10,164 bases of DNA from JARKQH01 sp964631605 (lineage in GTDB: Bacteria; Verrucomicrobiota; Verrucomicrobiia; Limisphaerales; UBA8199): assembly GCA_964631605.1 (NCBI GenBank), contig CAZVYG010000122.1:1-10164 (forward strand), in the 5' to 3' direction. This document shows, piece after piece, positions 1 to 6,559 of this stretch. The first letter of the stretch is position 1. The number at the start of each line of letters is the position of its first letter. Both the position numbers and the translations under genes were made by a program. Below the pieces are notes generated by a model. It was not told the DNA's origin and did not search any database. It worked only from the letters and a program-made list of their open reading frames with translations.

Positions 1-786
1 CGGGATGCAGTGGCCGCCGAGGCCCGGCCCCGGGTAGAAGGGCATGAAGCCGAACGGTTTGGTCTTGGCGGCGTTGATCACCTCCCAAATGTCAATGCCC
101 ATCGCGCTGTAAACGATCTTGAGTTCGTTGACCAACGCGATGTTGACGGAGCGGAAGGTGTTTTCGAGCAGCTTGGTTGCTTCCGCCACCCGGCACGACG
201 AGACCGGGACCACGGTCTTCACCGCCTTGGAATAGAGTTGCACGGCTTTCTCGAGGCAGGCGGGCGTAAACCCTCCGACGACTTTCGGGATGACCGCCAC
301 CTTGCTGTCCGGGTTGCCCGGGTCTTCGCGTTCGGGCGAGAAAGCCAGGTGGAACCCCTTCCCCGCTTCAAGACCGGAGCCGACCTCGAGCACCTGGCGC
401 AAATCTTCATCGGTGGTTCCGGGGTAGGTGGTGGACTCCAGAACCACGAGTGTGCCTGGCTGCAAATGGGGCGCAATGCTTCGGCCGGTTTCCAGAATGT
501 AGGAGATGTCCGGCTCGCGATTCTTGTTCAGGGGGGTGGGGACGCAAATGATGACGGATTCCACCTCGCGGATGCGGTCAAAGTCGGTGGTGGCGGCAAA
601 ACGTCCGGAGCGGACGGCCTCTTCGATCGTCTGCGAGGAAATGTGTTTGATGTAGCTTTTGCCCTGATTGAGGGCATCCACCTTGGAGGAGTCTATATCC
701 AGGCCGACCACGGCCACGCCCGCGCGGGCGAACTGCACGGCCAGCGGCAGGCCGACATAACCCATGCCAATAATTGCTGTCTTCAT
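1..786 (-). CDS. UDP-N-acetylhexosamine 6-dehydrogenase (WbpA/WecC family), 3' end cut by window
   Basis: This enzyme family oxidises C6 of a UDP-hexose or UDP-HexNAc in two NAD+-dependent steps to the uronic acid, a cytoplasmic precursor for surface polysaccharide. The frame is open from the ATG at 786 to base 1 (262 residues), so about 150-180 C-terminal residues are missing. Visible features are the Rossmann motif GMGYVGLPLA at residues 7-16, the acidic end of the second strand near D30/D32, ESTTYPGTT at 117-125, SPERE at 150-154, a conserved Lys/Asn helix around AEATKLLENT (201-210), and GLGGHCIP at 255-262 with the thioester-forming Cys260. The 'SYIKHI' stretch at 44-49 resembles UDP-GlcNAc 6-dehydrogenases (WbpA type) more than UDP-glucose dehydrogenases. 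AAGGGA lies 8 nt before the ATG. It follows the flippase gene by 31 nt and is the last operon gene visible. The family is certain; the exact substrate (GlcNAc, ManNAc or GalNAc) is not. Confidence 0.93.
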   Translation of the reverse strand, partial: MKTAIIGMGYVGLPLAVQFARAGVAVVGLDIDSSKVDALNQGKSYIKHISSQTIEEAVRSGRFAATTDFDRIREVESVIICVPTPLNKNREPDISYILETGRSIAPHLQPGTLVVLESTTYPGTTDEDLRQVLEVGSGLEAGKGFHLAFSPEREDPGNPDSKVAVIPKVVGGFTPACLEKAVQLYSKAVKTVVPVSSCRVAEATKLLENTFRSVNIALVNELKIVYSAMGIDIWEVINAAKTKPFGFMPFYPGPGLGGHCIP

Positions 787-817
787 ATCATGTTTCCCTT
801 TGTGTTAGAGCTCTTGG

Positions 818-2413
818 CTAAACCTGCGCCGGGGGCGCTGCCAGCCGCAACCAGACCAGCACACGCTGCGCCGGCCCCGGCAAACGCTCGAATGGCACCA
901 GGGAGCAAATCCGCCGACAGGAAAAGGTGCCGGCCCCCATCGTCGCCAGTGTTCCCAGCACCATGATCCAGCCTTCCGGCACGAGGTACCATCCGACAAA
1001 AAGCAAGGTGATCAACGCCAGGTACAGCAGCCCGATTCCGCGACTGGCGGCGGCAAAACGAAAGCCGCTGAGGGAGCGAACGATCACGTAAATCATAATC
1101 CAGTAAAACAAGTAGGACGCAAAGAAGGCCATGCCGGTGCCTTTCAAGCCAAAGTACAGGACGCCGAGCCAGGCCAACCCGACCTGGGCCAGATTGGCGG
1201 CGAGTTCGCTCCAGAAAAAAGCGCGCCGGACGCCCTTGGCCAGGAGGATGTAGCCCATCGGCCAGGACACCACGCGCAACATCATCCCGAGGCAAATCCA
1301 GCGCAGGATTTCGACCGCCGGCCCGAACTGGCCCGAGTAGAAAATGCGAATCACCCACGGCGCAAACGTGAGGGTGGCCAGCAGGCCCGGCCCCGCAAGG
1401 AGCAAGCCGATTTCGGTCTGTTCGTTCACCATCCGGTTGCAGCGCGAGTGATCCTGGGCGACGGCGGTCAGGCGCGGGAAGAAATCAGCGCCCATGGCTT
1501 GCAGGATGAACCCGACATACAAGCCGCCCAGCGCCCAGGCCGCCTGGTAAAACCCGGCCGCGTCCTCGCCCAGCTTACGCATGACAATCAGGCGGATGAA
1601 ATAACCGACCGCCATCGTCATGAGGCCGCTGGCCATGAAAACCACGCCCAGCTTGAGCAGCGCCGAAACCTCCGGCACCAGGTCCGACCATCGCCACCGG
1701 ATGGCCGGCAACTCGACGCGCCGCACATACCACCAGGTGCCGGCCAGCGTCATCAGGGCCACGCAAATCAGTGAAGCCGCCAGGCCCTCCCGGCGGAAGG
1801 CCAGGATGATCAAAATGCTGCCCAGGGTTCCGAGGAAGGCCCCCACAACGTTGGCCATCGCCAGTTCGCGAATGCGCCGCAAGCCCTGCAGCAAAGCGAG
1901 CTGCGCCCCCGCAACGGAGCCGAGCAACACTGCCACGCCCAGCAACGCAACGGCCCCCTGTTGGGCGGCGTCGCCGAAGGAAAACACCGCAATGGGGCGG
2001 GAGAAGAAAGCTAGGAGCAGCCCGCCCAGAATACCCAGCAGCACCGCGGCGTTGCGCAGGGCTGCGGCGGTGCGGGCGATCCGCCGGCCGTCCTGAGTCG
2101 CCGCGGCCTCGGCAATCTGGCGCACGCCGCTGCTGCTGAGGCCCAGGCTGGCCGTCGTGCGCGCCAGGTCCATGACCGAGTTCAACAGGCCCAGCAGGCC
2201 GACGCCGCCCGGTCCCAGGAGCAGCGCCATGGCCTTGGCCCGCACGATGCTGATGCCGACATTGATCAGCGAGGAGCCGCCGATCAATGCGGAGGATTTC
2301 AGGATGGAGCCGTAGGTGTTTTTTTCGCCGGTGCTCACGCGGAAGAACAGCCTAGGAGCGGCCTGAGATGGCAGAGGTTGCGGGCGCGGGTTGCGGGCCG
2401 CGGCTTGTGCCAT
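818..2413 (-). CDS. Wzx-type polysaccharide flippase (O-antigen translocase, MOP superfamily)
   Basis: This is an inner-membrane protein of 531 residues whose family flips undecaprenyl-linked oligosaccharide units to the periplasm. The whole length is hydrophobic, with roughly 12-14 predicted membrane helices split by short basic loops. The N-terminal stretch around SSALIGGSS, the AMALLLGPGGVGLLGL segment and the S-G-V-R-Q-I loop are typical of WzxE-like O-antigen translocases. The start is uncertain. The ATG at 2413 has a strong Shine-Dalgarno (GAGGAA, 4 nt spacing) but overlaps the aminotransferase by 62 nt and adds a Pro/Ala-rich leader of about 25 residues. A GTG at 2338, 13 nt after the aminotransferase stop, gives 506 residues beginning just before the conserved YGSILKSSALIGG start of the family, but has a poor Shine-Dalgarno. 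The flippase implies that the operon makes a lipid-linked repeat unit by the Wzx/Wzy route. A lipid II or teichuronic-type flippase is less likely. Confidence 0.9.
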   Translation of the reverse strand: MAQAAARNPRPQPLPSQAAPRLFFRVSTGEKNTYGSILKSSALIGGSSLINVGISIVRAKAMALLLGPGGVGLLGLLNSVMDLARTTASLGLSSSGVRQIAEAAATQDGRRIARTAAALRNAAVLLGILGGLLLAFFSRPIAVFSFGDAAQQGAVALLGVAVLLGSVAGAQLALLQGLRRIRELAMANVVGAFLGTLGSILIILAFRREGLAASLICVALMTLAGTWWYVRRVELPAIRWRWSDLVPEVSALLKLGVVFMASGLMTMAVGYFIRLIVMRKLGEDAAGFYQAAWALGGLYVGFILQAMGADFFPRLTAVAQDHSRCNRMVNEQTEIGLLLAGPGLLATLTFAPWVIRIFYSGQFGPAVEILRWICLGMMLRVVSWPMGYILLAKGVRRAFFWSELAANLAQVGLAWLGVLYFGLKGTGMAFFASYLFYWIMIYVIVRSLSGFRFAAASRGIGLLYLALITLLFVGWYLVPEGWIMVLGTLATMGAGTFSCRRICSLVPFERLPGPAQRVLVWLRLAAPPAQV

Positions 2414-3515
2414 TCAGTTCCTCGAGGGCCTGCCGGGTGGCGAAAAGCACGTGATCCACCTGCTCCTGGCGAAGGTGCGGGCCCATCGGCAGACTCAGCA
2501 CGGTGTCCGCAAGCTGCTCGGCCACCGGGAAGGTATTTCGCGGCCACTGCGGACCGGCGTAGGCGCCCGACAAATGCGGGGGCACCGGGTAATGAATCAG
2601 GGTGCCAACGCCGCGGTCGGTCAGCGCTTGCTGGAGCCGATCGCGCCGGGGATGGCGCACCACGTACAAGTGCCACACCGGCTCCGCCCACTCCGGAACC
2701 CAGGGCAAGGTGAGTTCGGCGGGAAGCGCGGCCTGATAACGGGCGGCGACCGCGGCGCGGCGCTGGTTCCAGGCATCCAAGTGGCGAAGTTTCACCCGCA
2801 AGAGGGCTGCCTGGAGTTCGTCGAGCCGGGAATTGTACCCCTTGCACTCGTTGTAGTATTTCTTCTTTGACCCGTAATTGCGCAGCGTGCGCACGCGGTC
2901 GGCCAGCTCGGCATCGTTGGTCGTCACCGCGCCGGCGTCGCCGTAGGCGCCCAGGTTCTTGCCGGGGTAGAAACTGTTCCCGGCGGCATCACCCAGCGCG
3001 CCGGTTCGACGCCCCTTGTAACGCGCCCCCTGGGCCTGGGCGTTGTCCTCGATCACCTTGAGGCCGTGCTGGCGGGCCAATTCCAACAGCGGGTCCATGT
3101 CCGCAGGCTGACCATAGAGGTGCACCGGCATGATGGCTTTCGTCCGCGGCGTCAATGCCTCTTGGACGCGTGCGGGATCGAGATTGAAGGTGCGAGGATC
3201 GGGCTCGACCGGCACCGGTGTAGCCCCGGCATACGACACGGCCAGCCAGGTCGCGATGTAGGTATTGGAGGGAACAATGACCTCATCCCCTGCCCCAATG
3301 CCGTAAGCGCGGAGGATCAGGTGCAGGGCCTCGAGGCCATTGCCCACCCCCACGCAATACCGCGCACCGCAATACGCCGCGTATTCCTCCTCGAAGGCTT
3401 CCACCTCCCGCCCCAGGACGTACCAGGCCGACCGCATGAAGCGTGACCAGGCGTCGTCCAGCTCCGCCTTGAGCTCGTCATACGGGCCGACAAAATCGAG
3501 AAAGGGGACCTTCAC
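2352..3515 (-). CDS. fdtB: DegT/DnrJ/EryC1-family sugar aminotransferase, FdtB-like (dTDP-3-keto-6-deoxyhexose 3-aminotransferase)
   Basis: This PLP enzyme of 387 residues probably transfers an amino group from glutamate to C3 of dTDP-3-keto-6-deoxyhexose, giving dTDP-Fuc3N or dTDP-Qui3N. The fold-type I sugar-aminotransferase marks are clear: NGLEAL at 60-65, VPSNTYIAT at 81-89, VHLYGQPADMDP at 131-142, EDNAQAQGA at 156-164 (D157 contacts the PLP ring nitrogen) and SFYPGKNLGAYGDAG at 181-195 with the Schiff-base Lys186. The last 20 or so residues, rich in Pro, Ala and Ser, go beyond the usual family length. The start is GTG, overlapping the FdtA stop as GTGA (3512-3515), with a good Shine-Dalgarno GGGAGGG at 3524-3530. 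Pairing with an FdtA-type isomerase directly upstream is the main reason for assigning a 3-amino product. Other DegT members act at C4 or on UDP-sugars, so position and configuration are inferred. Confidence 0.92.
   Translation of the reverse strand: MKVPFLDFVGPYDELKAELDDAWSRFMRSAWYVLGREVEAFEEEYAAYCGARYCVGVGNGLEALHLILRAYGIGAGDEVIVPSNTYIATWLAVSYAGATPVPVEPDPRTFNLDPARVQEALTPRTKAIMPVHLYGQPADMDPLLELARQHGLKVIEDNAQAQGARYKGRRTGALGDAAGNSFYPGKNLGAYGDAGAVTTNDAELADRVRTLRNYGSKKKYYNECKGYNSRLDELQAALLRVKLRHLDAWNQRRAAVAARYQAALPAELTLPWVPEWAEPVWHLYVVRHPRRDRLQQALTDRGVGTLIHYPVPPHLSGAYAGPQWPRNTFPVAEQLADTVLSLPMGPHLRQEQVDHVLFATRQALEELNGTSRGPQPAPATSAISGRS
2418..2423 (-). promoter_or_regulatory. Shine-Dalgarno for the upstream (ATG 2413) flippase start
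   Basis: GAGGAA on the minus strand is followed by CTGA and ATG at 2413, inside the aminotransferase reading frame. It is the main support for the longer flippase start. It could be accidental, because the same bases encode Glu-Glu-Leu of the aminotransferase. Confidence 0.5.
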
Positions 3516-3928
3516 CGGGCGGACCCTCCCACCGCCAACAGGTATTCAGGATAGTCGCGGAAGTAATCTTTTTCGTCGTAGGGTTCGGAGGCCAGCACCA
3601 GGCAGACCGAGCCGGAGGAAAAGTTGTCAATCTCGCGCCAGAACATGGGAGGCAGGTGGAGGCCGTAATAGGAGCGGTTCAAATGGAACCGCTGTTTGTC
3701 CTTGCCGTTGTAAACCACCACATCGAAGCTGCCTGACATGGCGATAATGAACTGGTGGCAGCGTTTCAACGCGTGCCCCGCGCGGTCCGCCCCGCCGGGA
3801 ACATCGTAAAGATAAAAAACCCGCCGGATGTCAAACGGAATATGCCGCTGGTTTTCGATGAAGGTCAGATTGCCCCGCGGATCCGTGATCTTCGGCAGTT
3901 CAATGATTCGACACTCGCTCAGGTCCAT
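3512..3928 (-). CDS. fdtA: FdtA/QdtA-type dTDP-4-keto-6-deoxyhexose 3,4-ketoisomerase (cupin)
   Basis: This small cupin protein of 138 residues matches the length of characterised FdtA. The family moves the keto group of dTDP-4-keto-6-deoxyglucose from C4 to C3, creating the substrate of the adjacent 3-aminotransferase. Visible features are DPRGNL at 16-21, RRVFYLYDVP at 35-44, RAGHALKRCHQF at 49-60, SGSFDVVVYNG at 65-75, PPMFWREIDNFSSG at 93-106 and LASEPYDEKDY at 112-122. The ATG at 3928 is chosen over an upstream in-frame ATG (4027) because it has an AAGGAA Shine-Dalgarno, starts at the family N-terminus and leaves a 22-nt gap instead of overlapping the acyltransferase. Its stop overlaps the aminotransferase start by 4 nt. 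One oddity: the two active-site His of Aneurinibacillus FdtA (H49, H51) correspond by hand alignment to H52 and Leu54, so the second is absent. Another sugar-isomerase or epimerase chemistry remains possible. Confidence 0.88.
   Translation of the reverse strand: MDLSECRIIELPKITDPRGNLTFIENQRHIPFDIRRVFYLYDVPGGADRAGHALKRCHQFIIAMSGSFDVVVYNGKDKQRFHLNRSYYGLHLPPMFWREIDNFSSGSVCLVLASEPYDEKDYFRDYPEYLLAVGGSAR
3524..3530 (-). promoter_or_regulatory. Shine-Dalgarno for the GTG start of the aminotransferase
   Basis: GGGAGGG on the minus strand lies 8 nt before the GTG at 3515, inside the FdtA 3' end. It supports the non-ATG start and the 4-nt GTGA overlap. Confidence 0.65.
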
Positions 3929-3931
3929 AGG

Positions 3932-3937
3932 TTCCTT
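3932..3937 (-). promoter_or_regulatory. Shine-Dalgarno deciding the FdtA start
   Basis: AAGGAA on the minus strand is followed by CCT and the ATG at 3928. It lies in the 22-nt gap after the acyltransferase stop, and it favours this ATG over the in-frame ATG at 4027, which would overlap the previous gene by 77 nt. Confidence 0.7.
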
Positions 3938-3950
3938 GTGTTGTCTTGGC

Positions 3951-4568
3951 TCAATAGTCGGTTGTGGAAGCCGCCGCCTCCGGGCTTTGGTCCCAATCGC
4001 GCACCTGCCGCTCAGCCAGCGCGGCATGAGGCAGCAACCGCTCGCGCGCGGCCGCCCAGTCCTGCGGCGTCAGTATAAAGCGCACCAAATCCACGGGCTG
4101 CCCGCCAATCACCTGGGCGGCGCGATCCACGCGGACTTGGCGGAAACCAAACCTGCGATTCAGGGAAAGGACGCGGCGGTTGGTGGAGACGGTCGTGGCG
4201 CGCACCTCTTTCAGGTGGAGATTCTGGAAGGCAATATCCATGGCCAGAATGGCGCTGGGAATGGCGGCGGGGACCTCCGGGCGGATGATCCAGCGGCCGG
4301 ACTCGGCGCTGGCCTCCCGGAGGTCGTAGAGGCCGTAAGTGCCGACGGGGCGGCGGGCTTGGGCGGTTTCAATGATGAAATAGTAGTCCCCCTCGCGGGC
4401 GAAGTATTCCTGCAACCACTGCTCCTGCCGGGCGATGGTGGGCGCCGAATCGCCCACCCGGCCGCGGGCATGCTCGAGATTGCGAATCCAGACAATAAAC
4501 CGGGCGTCCTCCAGGCGGACTGGGCGCAGGCGGACTCCAAATCCTTCGGATGAAAGCGTATGTCTCAT
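3951..4568 (-). CDS. GNAT-family acyltransferase, RimJ/RimL-like; candidate amino-sugar N-acyltransferase
   Basis: This is a 205-residue protein of the GNAT fold. The N-terminus GVRLRPVRLEDARFIVWIRN (11-30) matches the beta1-alpha1 start of RimJ/RimL and PseH-like enzymes, and STNRRVLSLNRRFGF (128-142) is the usual 'N..V..LNRR.GF' C-terminal motif. Where a GNAT normally has the R/Q-x-x-G-x-G/A loop that binds the CoA pyrophosphate, this protein has RPEVPAAIPSAI (96-107), without the glycines. The last 20 or so residues are polar and probably disordered. Its ATG directly abuts the stop of the preceding GNAT gene (TGA-ATG), and the FdtA gene follows after 22 nt. Lying next to fdtA/fdtB, it is the best positional candidate for N-acylating the 3-amino sugar. 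Known FdtC/QdtC enzymes for this step are left-handed beta-helix proteins, so a GNAT would be a replacement. Acting on another sugar, or on a protein, cannot be excluded. Confidence 0.85.
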   Translation of the reverse strand: MRHTLSSEGFGVRLRPVRLEDARFIVWIRNLEHARGRVGDSAPTIARQEQWLQEYFAREGDYYFIIETAQARRPVGTYGLYDLREASAESGRWIIRPEVPAAIPSAILAMDIAFQNLHLKEVRATTVSTNRRVLSLNRRFGFRQVRVDRAAQVIGGQPVDLVRFILTPQDWAAARERLLPHAALAERQVRDWDQSPEAAASTTDY

Positions 4569-5009
4569 TCAGATGCGTATAACCACATGTTGGCGGTAGA
4601 AAAAGACAATCTTTTCCACCCCGACAATCCGCGAGGCGATTTCCTTGACCTTTTCGACGAGCGCGACGCCCAGGCCGACCCCGGCGCGTTTACCCTGCAA
4701 GGCGTAGTCCGGATGCACCGCCACATGAAGCACGGCCATCTCGGAGGGGCTGGTCCGGAGAAAGACCACCACCCCCACCGGTTCGCCGCTTCGCCGGTCG
4801 CGATCGTACGCAAAAAGGGTTTGGGCCTCGTGCGAGCCGACTCGAACCGAGAGTCCCGCGGGGGTTTCCACCAGCCGCGGATGGCCAAATTGCTCGAGCG
4901 AATGCAGGATGCCGTCCCGGACGCGGTGCTGGCGGGGATTGAAGAACAACAGCTCCTCCAAGGCTTCGCGCGATTCCCGGGGCACTCGCGAGGAAAAGAT
5001 GATGTTCAT
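4569..5009 (-). CDS. Small GNAT-family N-acyltransferase
   Basis: This is a 146-residue single-domain GNAT protein. The acetyl-CoA site is clear: strand beta4 LHVAVHP (94-100), followed by QGKRAGVGLG (105-114), the R-x-G-x-G-x-type pyrophosphate loop, and helix VALVEKVKEIA. The protein ends shortly after FFYRQHVVIRI, so the usual C-terminal beta6-beta7 region is short. A good Shine-Dalgarno (AAGG, about 5 nt spacing) precedes the ATG, 22 nt after the second carrier-protein gene. The stop touches the next GNAT start. The sequence gives no substrate. From its place between an ACP and a second acyltransferase it may act on the activated acyl group (for example N-acetylating an amino-acyl moiety) or on an amino sugar. 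Confidence 0.85.
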   Translation of the reverse strand: MNIIFSSRVPRESREALEELLFFNPRQHRVRDGILHSLEQFGHPRLVETPAGLSVRVGSHEAQTLFAYDRDRRSGEPVGVVVFLRTSPSEMAVLHVAVHPDYALQGKRAGVGLGVALVEKVKEIASRIVGVEKIVFFYRQHVVIRI

Positions 5010-5031
5010 CGCTGCCTTGCCCAGCCGCGGT

Positions 5032-5253
5032 TCAGGCGCCTTTGCGGGATTGAACCAACCGCCAGAGTTCGCCCGCGGAATTCACCCCGGCCAGGTCGGC
5101 CGCCTTCAGGTTGACGCCGTGTTTGGCGTCCAACATGGCAATCACCGACAGGACCGACAGCGAATCCCATTGTTCAAAGCTCTTGAGGTCGTCGGTTTCC
5201 CGAACTTCCGGCACTTCGAGAATGGCGGCAATGCTCTTGAGAAAATCGTCCAT
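5032..5253 (-). CDS. Acyl carrier protein (second of two in the operon)
   Basis: This 73-residue stand-alone carrier protein has the size and helix pattern of ACP/PCP proteins. The phosphopantetheine attachment motif is QWDSLSVLSVIAMLD (28-42), with Ser31 as the modified residue, preceded by an acidic loop and followed by KHGVNL (44-49) as the helix II-III region. The ATG at 5253 is 11 nt after the ketosynthase stop. No clear Shine-Dalgarno is visible, so translation is probably coupled. The gene is easily missed because the frame stays open for another 100 or so codons upstream (antisense to part of the ketosynthase gene); the homologous part begins only at this ATG. It differs clearly in sequence from the first ACP, so the two probably hold different roles, such as donor and acceptor of the acyl group. 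Confidence 0.9.
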   Translation of the reverse strand: MDDFLKSIAAILEVPEVRETDDLKSFEQWDSLSVLSVIAMLDAKHGVNLKAADLAGVNSAGELWRLVQSRKGA

Positions 5254-5264
5254 AGGATGAGAGT

Positions 5265-6332
5265 TTAGGAAAAAACAATCGTGTCGCAAAAAGTCAGCGG
5301 CCCCAGCTTCATCAGCATGCCCGCCCATACCAACCCCCCGCCAAAGCCGGCCAGGCACGCCTGGATGCTGCCCTCGCGCAGGCGCGGCGCCAGATTGTGC
5401 GTGATCGCGATGGGAATGGTCGCGCCCCCGCTGTTGCCAAAATTCTCGACCACGTTGTTGGGCATGCGCTCGTGGGGAACCTTCATCTTGTCCGCCAGTT
5501 TCTGCAGCATGAAGCGGTTGGGCTGGTGGCAGAGGTAATAATCCACGGCATCGTGGGAAAGGCCGGCCCATTGCAGCAGCCGCTCAATCATCGGCGGCAC
5601 CTCCGTCTGCACAAAATTGAAAATGGCGGTCCCGTCCATCCGCAAGTGGTCCTTGGCGCGGCGGTTGTTGTCGCCGACATCCTCGAGCACCGCCGTCTCC
5701 GGCGTGCAGGGCAGCCGGAAACCGCCGGCGGGGATGACCAGGGCCTCCGCTCGCTGCCCATCCATCTGGACACTGGCATGGATGACGGATTCCCCGGGAT
5801 CCCGCTCGACCACGGTAAGGGCGGCGGCGTCGCCGATCAGCGGATAAATGTTGCGGTCCTGGGGCGAGGCTTTGCGGCTCAACAAGTCGCCGTTGACCAC
5901 CACGACCTTGCGCACACTCTCCTGCTCGAGCAACAGGAAGGCCTGGAGCAGGCCGATGACGAACCCGGCGCAGGCCTGGCTGATGTCAAGGCATAAAATG
6001 TCCTGCTTCAAACCCAGCCGCCCCTGGATCAGGTTGCTCGTCGGCGGAATGATATGGTCCAGCGAGGTGCTCACCACCAGCAGCGCGTCAATCTCCTCCG
6101 GGCGAAGCAGGCCGCGCTCGAACAGCCGGCGCAACCCGAACACGGCGAGGTCCGACAGACAAATGTCCGGGCTGGCCACGCGCCGTTTGTCGTAGCCCAT
6201 CACCTCCTTGAGCTTGAGGGAGCGGGATTCGGGAAAATTGAAATTCCGCATTTCCTCGAGGAACGACCGCTCGGTGGGCGGCAGAATCGAGAGGATGCCG
6301 GAGATGCGTTTGCGCTGAAATCGGAAGTTCAT
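5265..6332 (-). CDS. 3-oxoacyl-ACP synthase III-like ketosynthase (FabH family)
   Basis: This thiolase-fold protein of 355 residues belongs to the KAS III family, whose members condense a starter acyl group with malonyl-ACP or, in some antibiotic pathways, only transfer acyl groups between carriers. All three active-site residues of the condensing triad are visible: Cys121 in DISQACAGFV (116-125), His269 in CHQPNRF (268-274) and Asn300 in NFGNSGGATIP (297-307). IIPPTSN near 94-100 and the C-terminal AGFGGGLVWAGML also fit FabH. The ATG at 6332 overlaps the preceding ACP stop as ATGA and is preferred over the start 15 nt further upstream. It is somewhat longer than E. coli FabH (about 317 residues). 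Flanked on both sides by ACP genes, it is probably dedicated to this polysaccharide pathway, not to housekeeping fatty-acid synthesis. Starter and extender are unknown. Confidence 0.93.
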   Translation of the reverse strand: MNFRFQRKRISGILSILPPTERSFLEEMRNFNFPESRSLKLKEVMGYDKRRVASPDICLSDLAVFGLRRLFERGLLRPEEIDALLVVSTSLDHIIPPTSNLIQGRLGLKQDILCLDISQACAGFVIGLLQAFLLLEQESVRKVVVVNGDLLSRKASPQDRNIYPLIGDAAALTVVERDPGESVIHASVQMDGQRAEALVIPAGGFRLPCTPETAVLEDVGDNNRRAKDHLRMDGTAIFNFVQTEVPPMIERLLQWAGLSHDAVDYYLCHQPNRFMLQKLADKMKVPHERMPNNVVENFGNSGGATIPIAITHNLAPRLREGSIQACLAGFGGGLVWAGMLMKLGPLTFCDTIVFS

Positions 6333-6559
6333 GCTGGCACGCCGCACTGCCGCAGCAGGTTTTCAATCGTCTCGAGGTTTTTGAAGTTCTCCGGGACAAT
6401 GTCCGTTCCCTGGATCGAGATGCCATAGGTCTTGTCGAGCGTCGCGACCAGGGTCATCAGGTCGAAGGAGTCCAGCATTCCATCGGCGATGAAATCCTTC
6501 GAGGTGGTGAAATCGAATTCCGGGCGGATCTCCCGGAGCAGTTCAGGCAATCGCTTCAT
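6329..6559 (-). CDS. Acyl carrier protein (first of two; D-alanyl-carrier/PCP-like)
   Basis: This 76-residue carrier protein carries the attachment motif DGMLDSFDLMTLVATLD (26-42), where Ser31 would receive 4'-phosphopantetheine. The sequence EIRPEFDF (10-17) near the N-terminus and the following DIVPENFKNLETI region (53-65) resemble carrier proteins that I recall next to stand-alone DltA-like adenylating enzymes in polysaccharide clusters. Both ends overlap neighbours by ATGA: 6556-6559 with the two-domain GNAT and 6329-6332 with the ketosynthase. The adenylating enzyme two genes upstream is its likely loading partner, and the ketosynthase the likely recipient of the acyl group. Confidence 0.93.
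   Translation of the reverse strand: MKRLPELLREIRPEFDFTTSKDFIADGMLDSFDLMTLVATLDKTYGISIQGTDIVPENFKNLETIENLLRQCGVPA

Noticed and set aside
10..966. Plus-strand open frame of 318 codons at the left edge
   Set aside because: It is antisense to the WbpA-like dehydrogenase, whose minus-strand frame shows every family motif up to the catalytic Cys. The plus product is low-complexity, with an Ala/Pro-rich end.
783..1358. Minus-strand frame of 191 codons inside the flippase gene
   Set aside because: It lies in an alternative frame of the flippase, has a basic and Gly/Arg-rich composition and lacks the membrane-helix pattern of the true frame.
5254..5571. N-terminal 106-residue extension of the second ACP
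   Set aside because: It overlaps the ketosynthase gene on the same strand in another frame, has biased His/Arg/Gly composition and no similarity. The ACP homology begins at the ATG at 5253.
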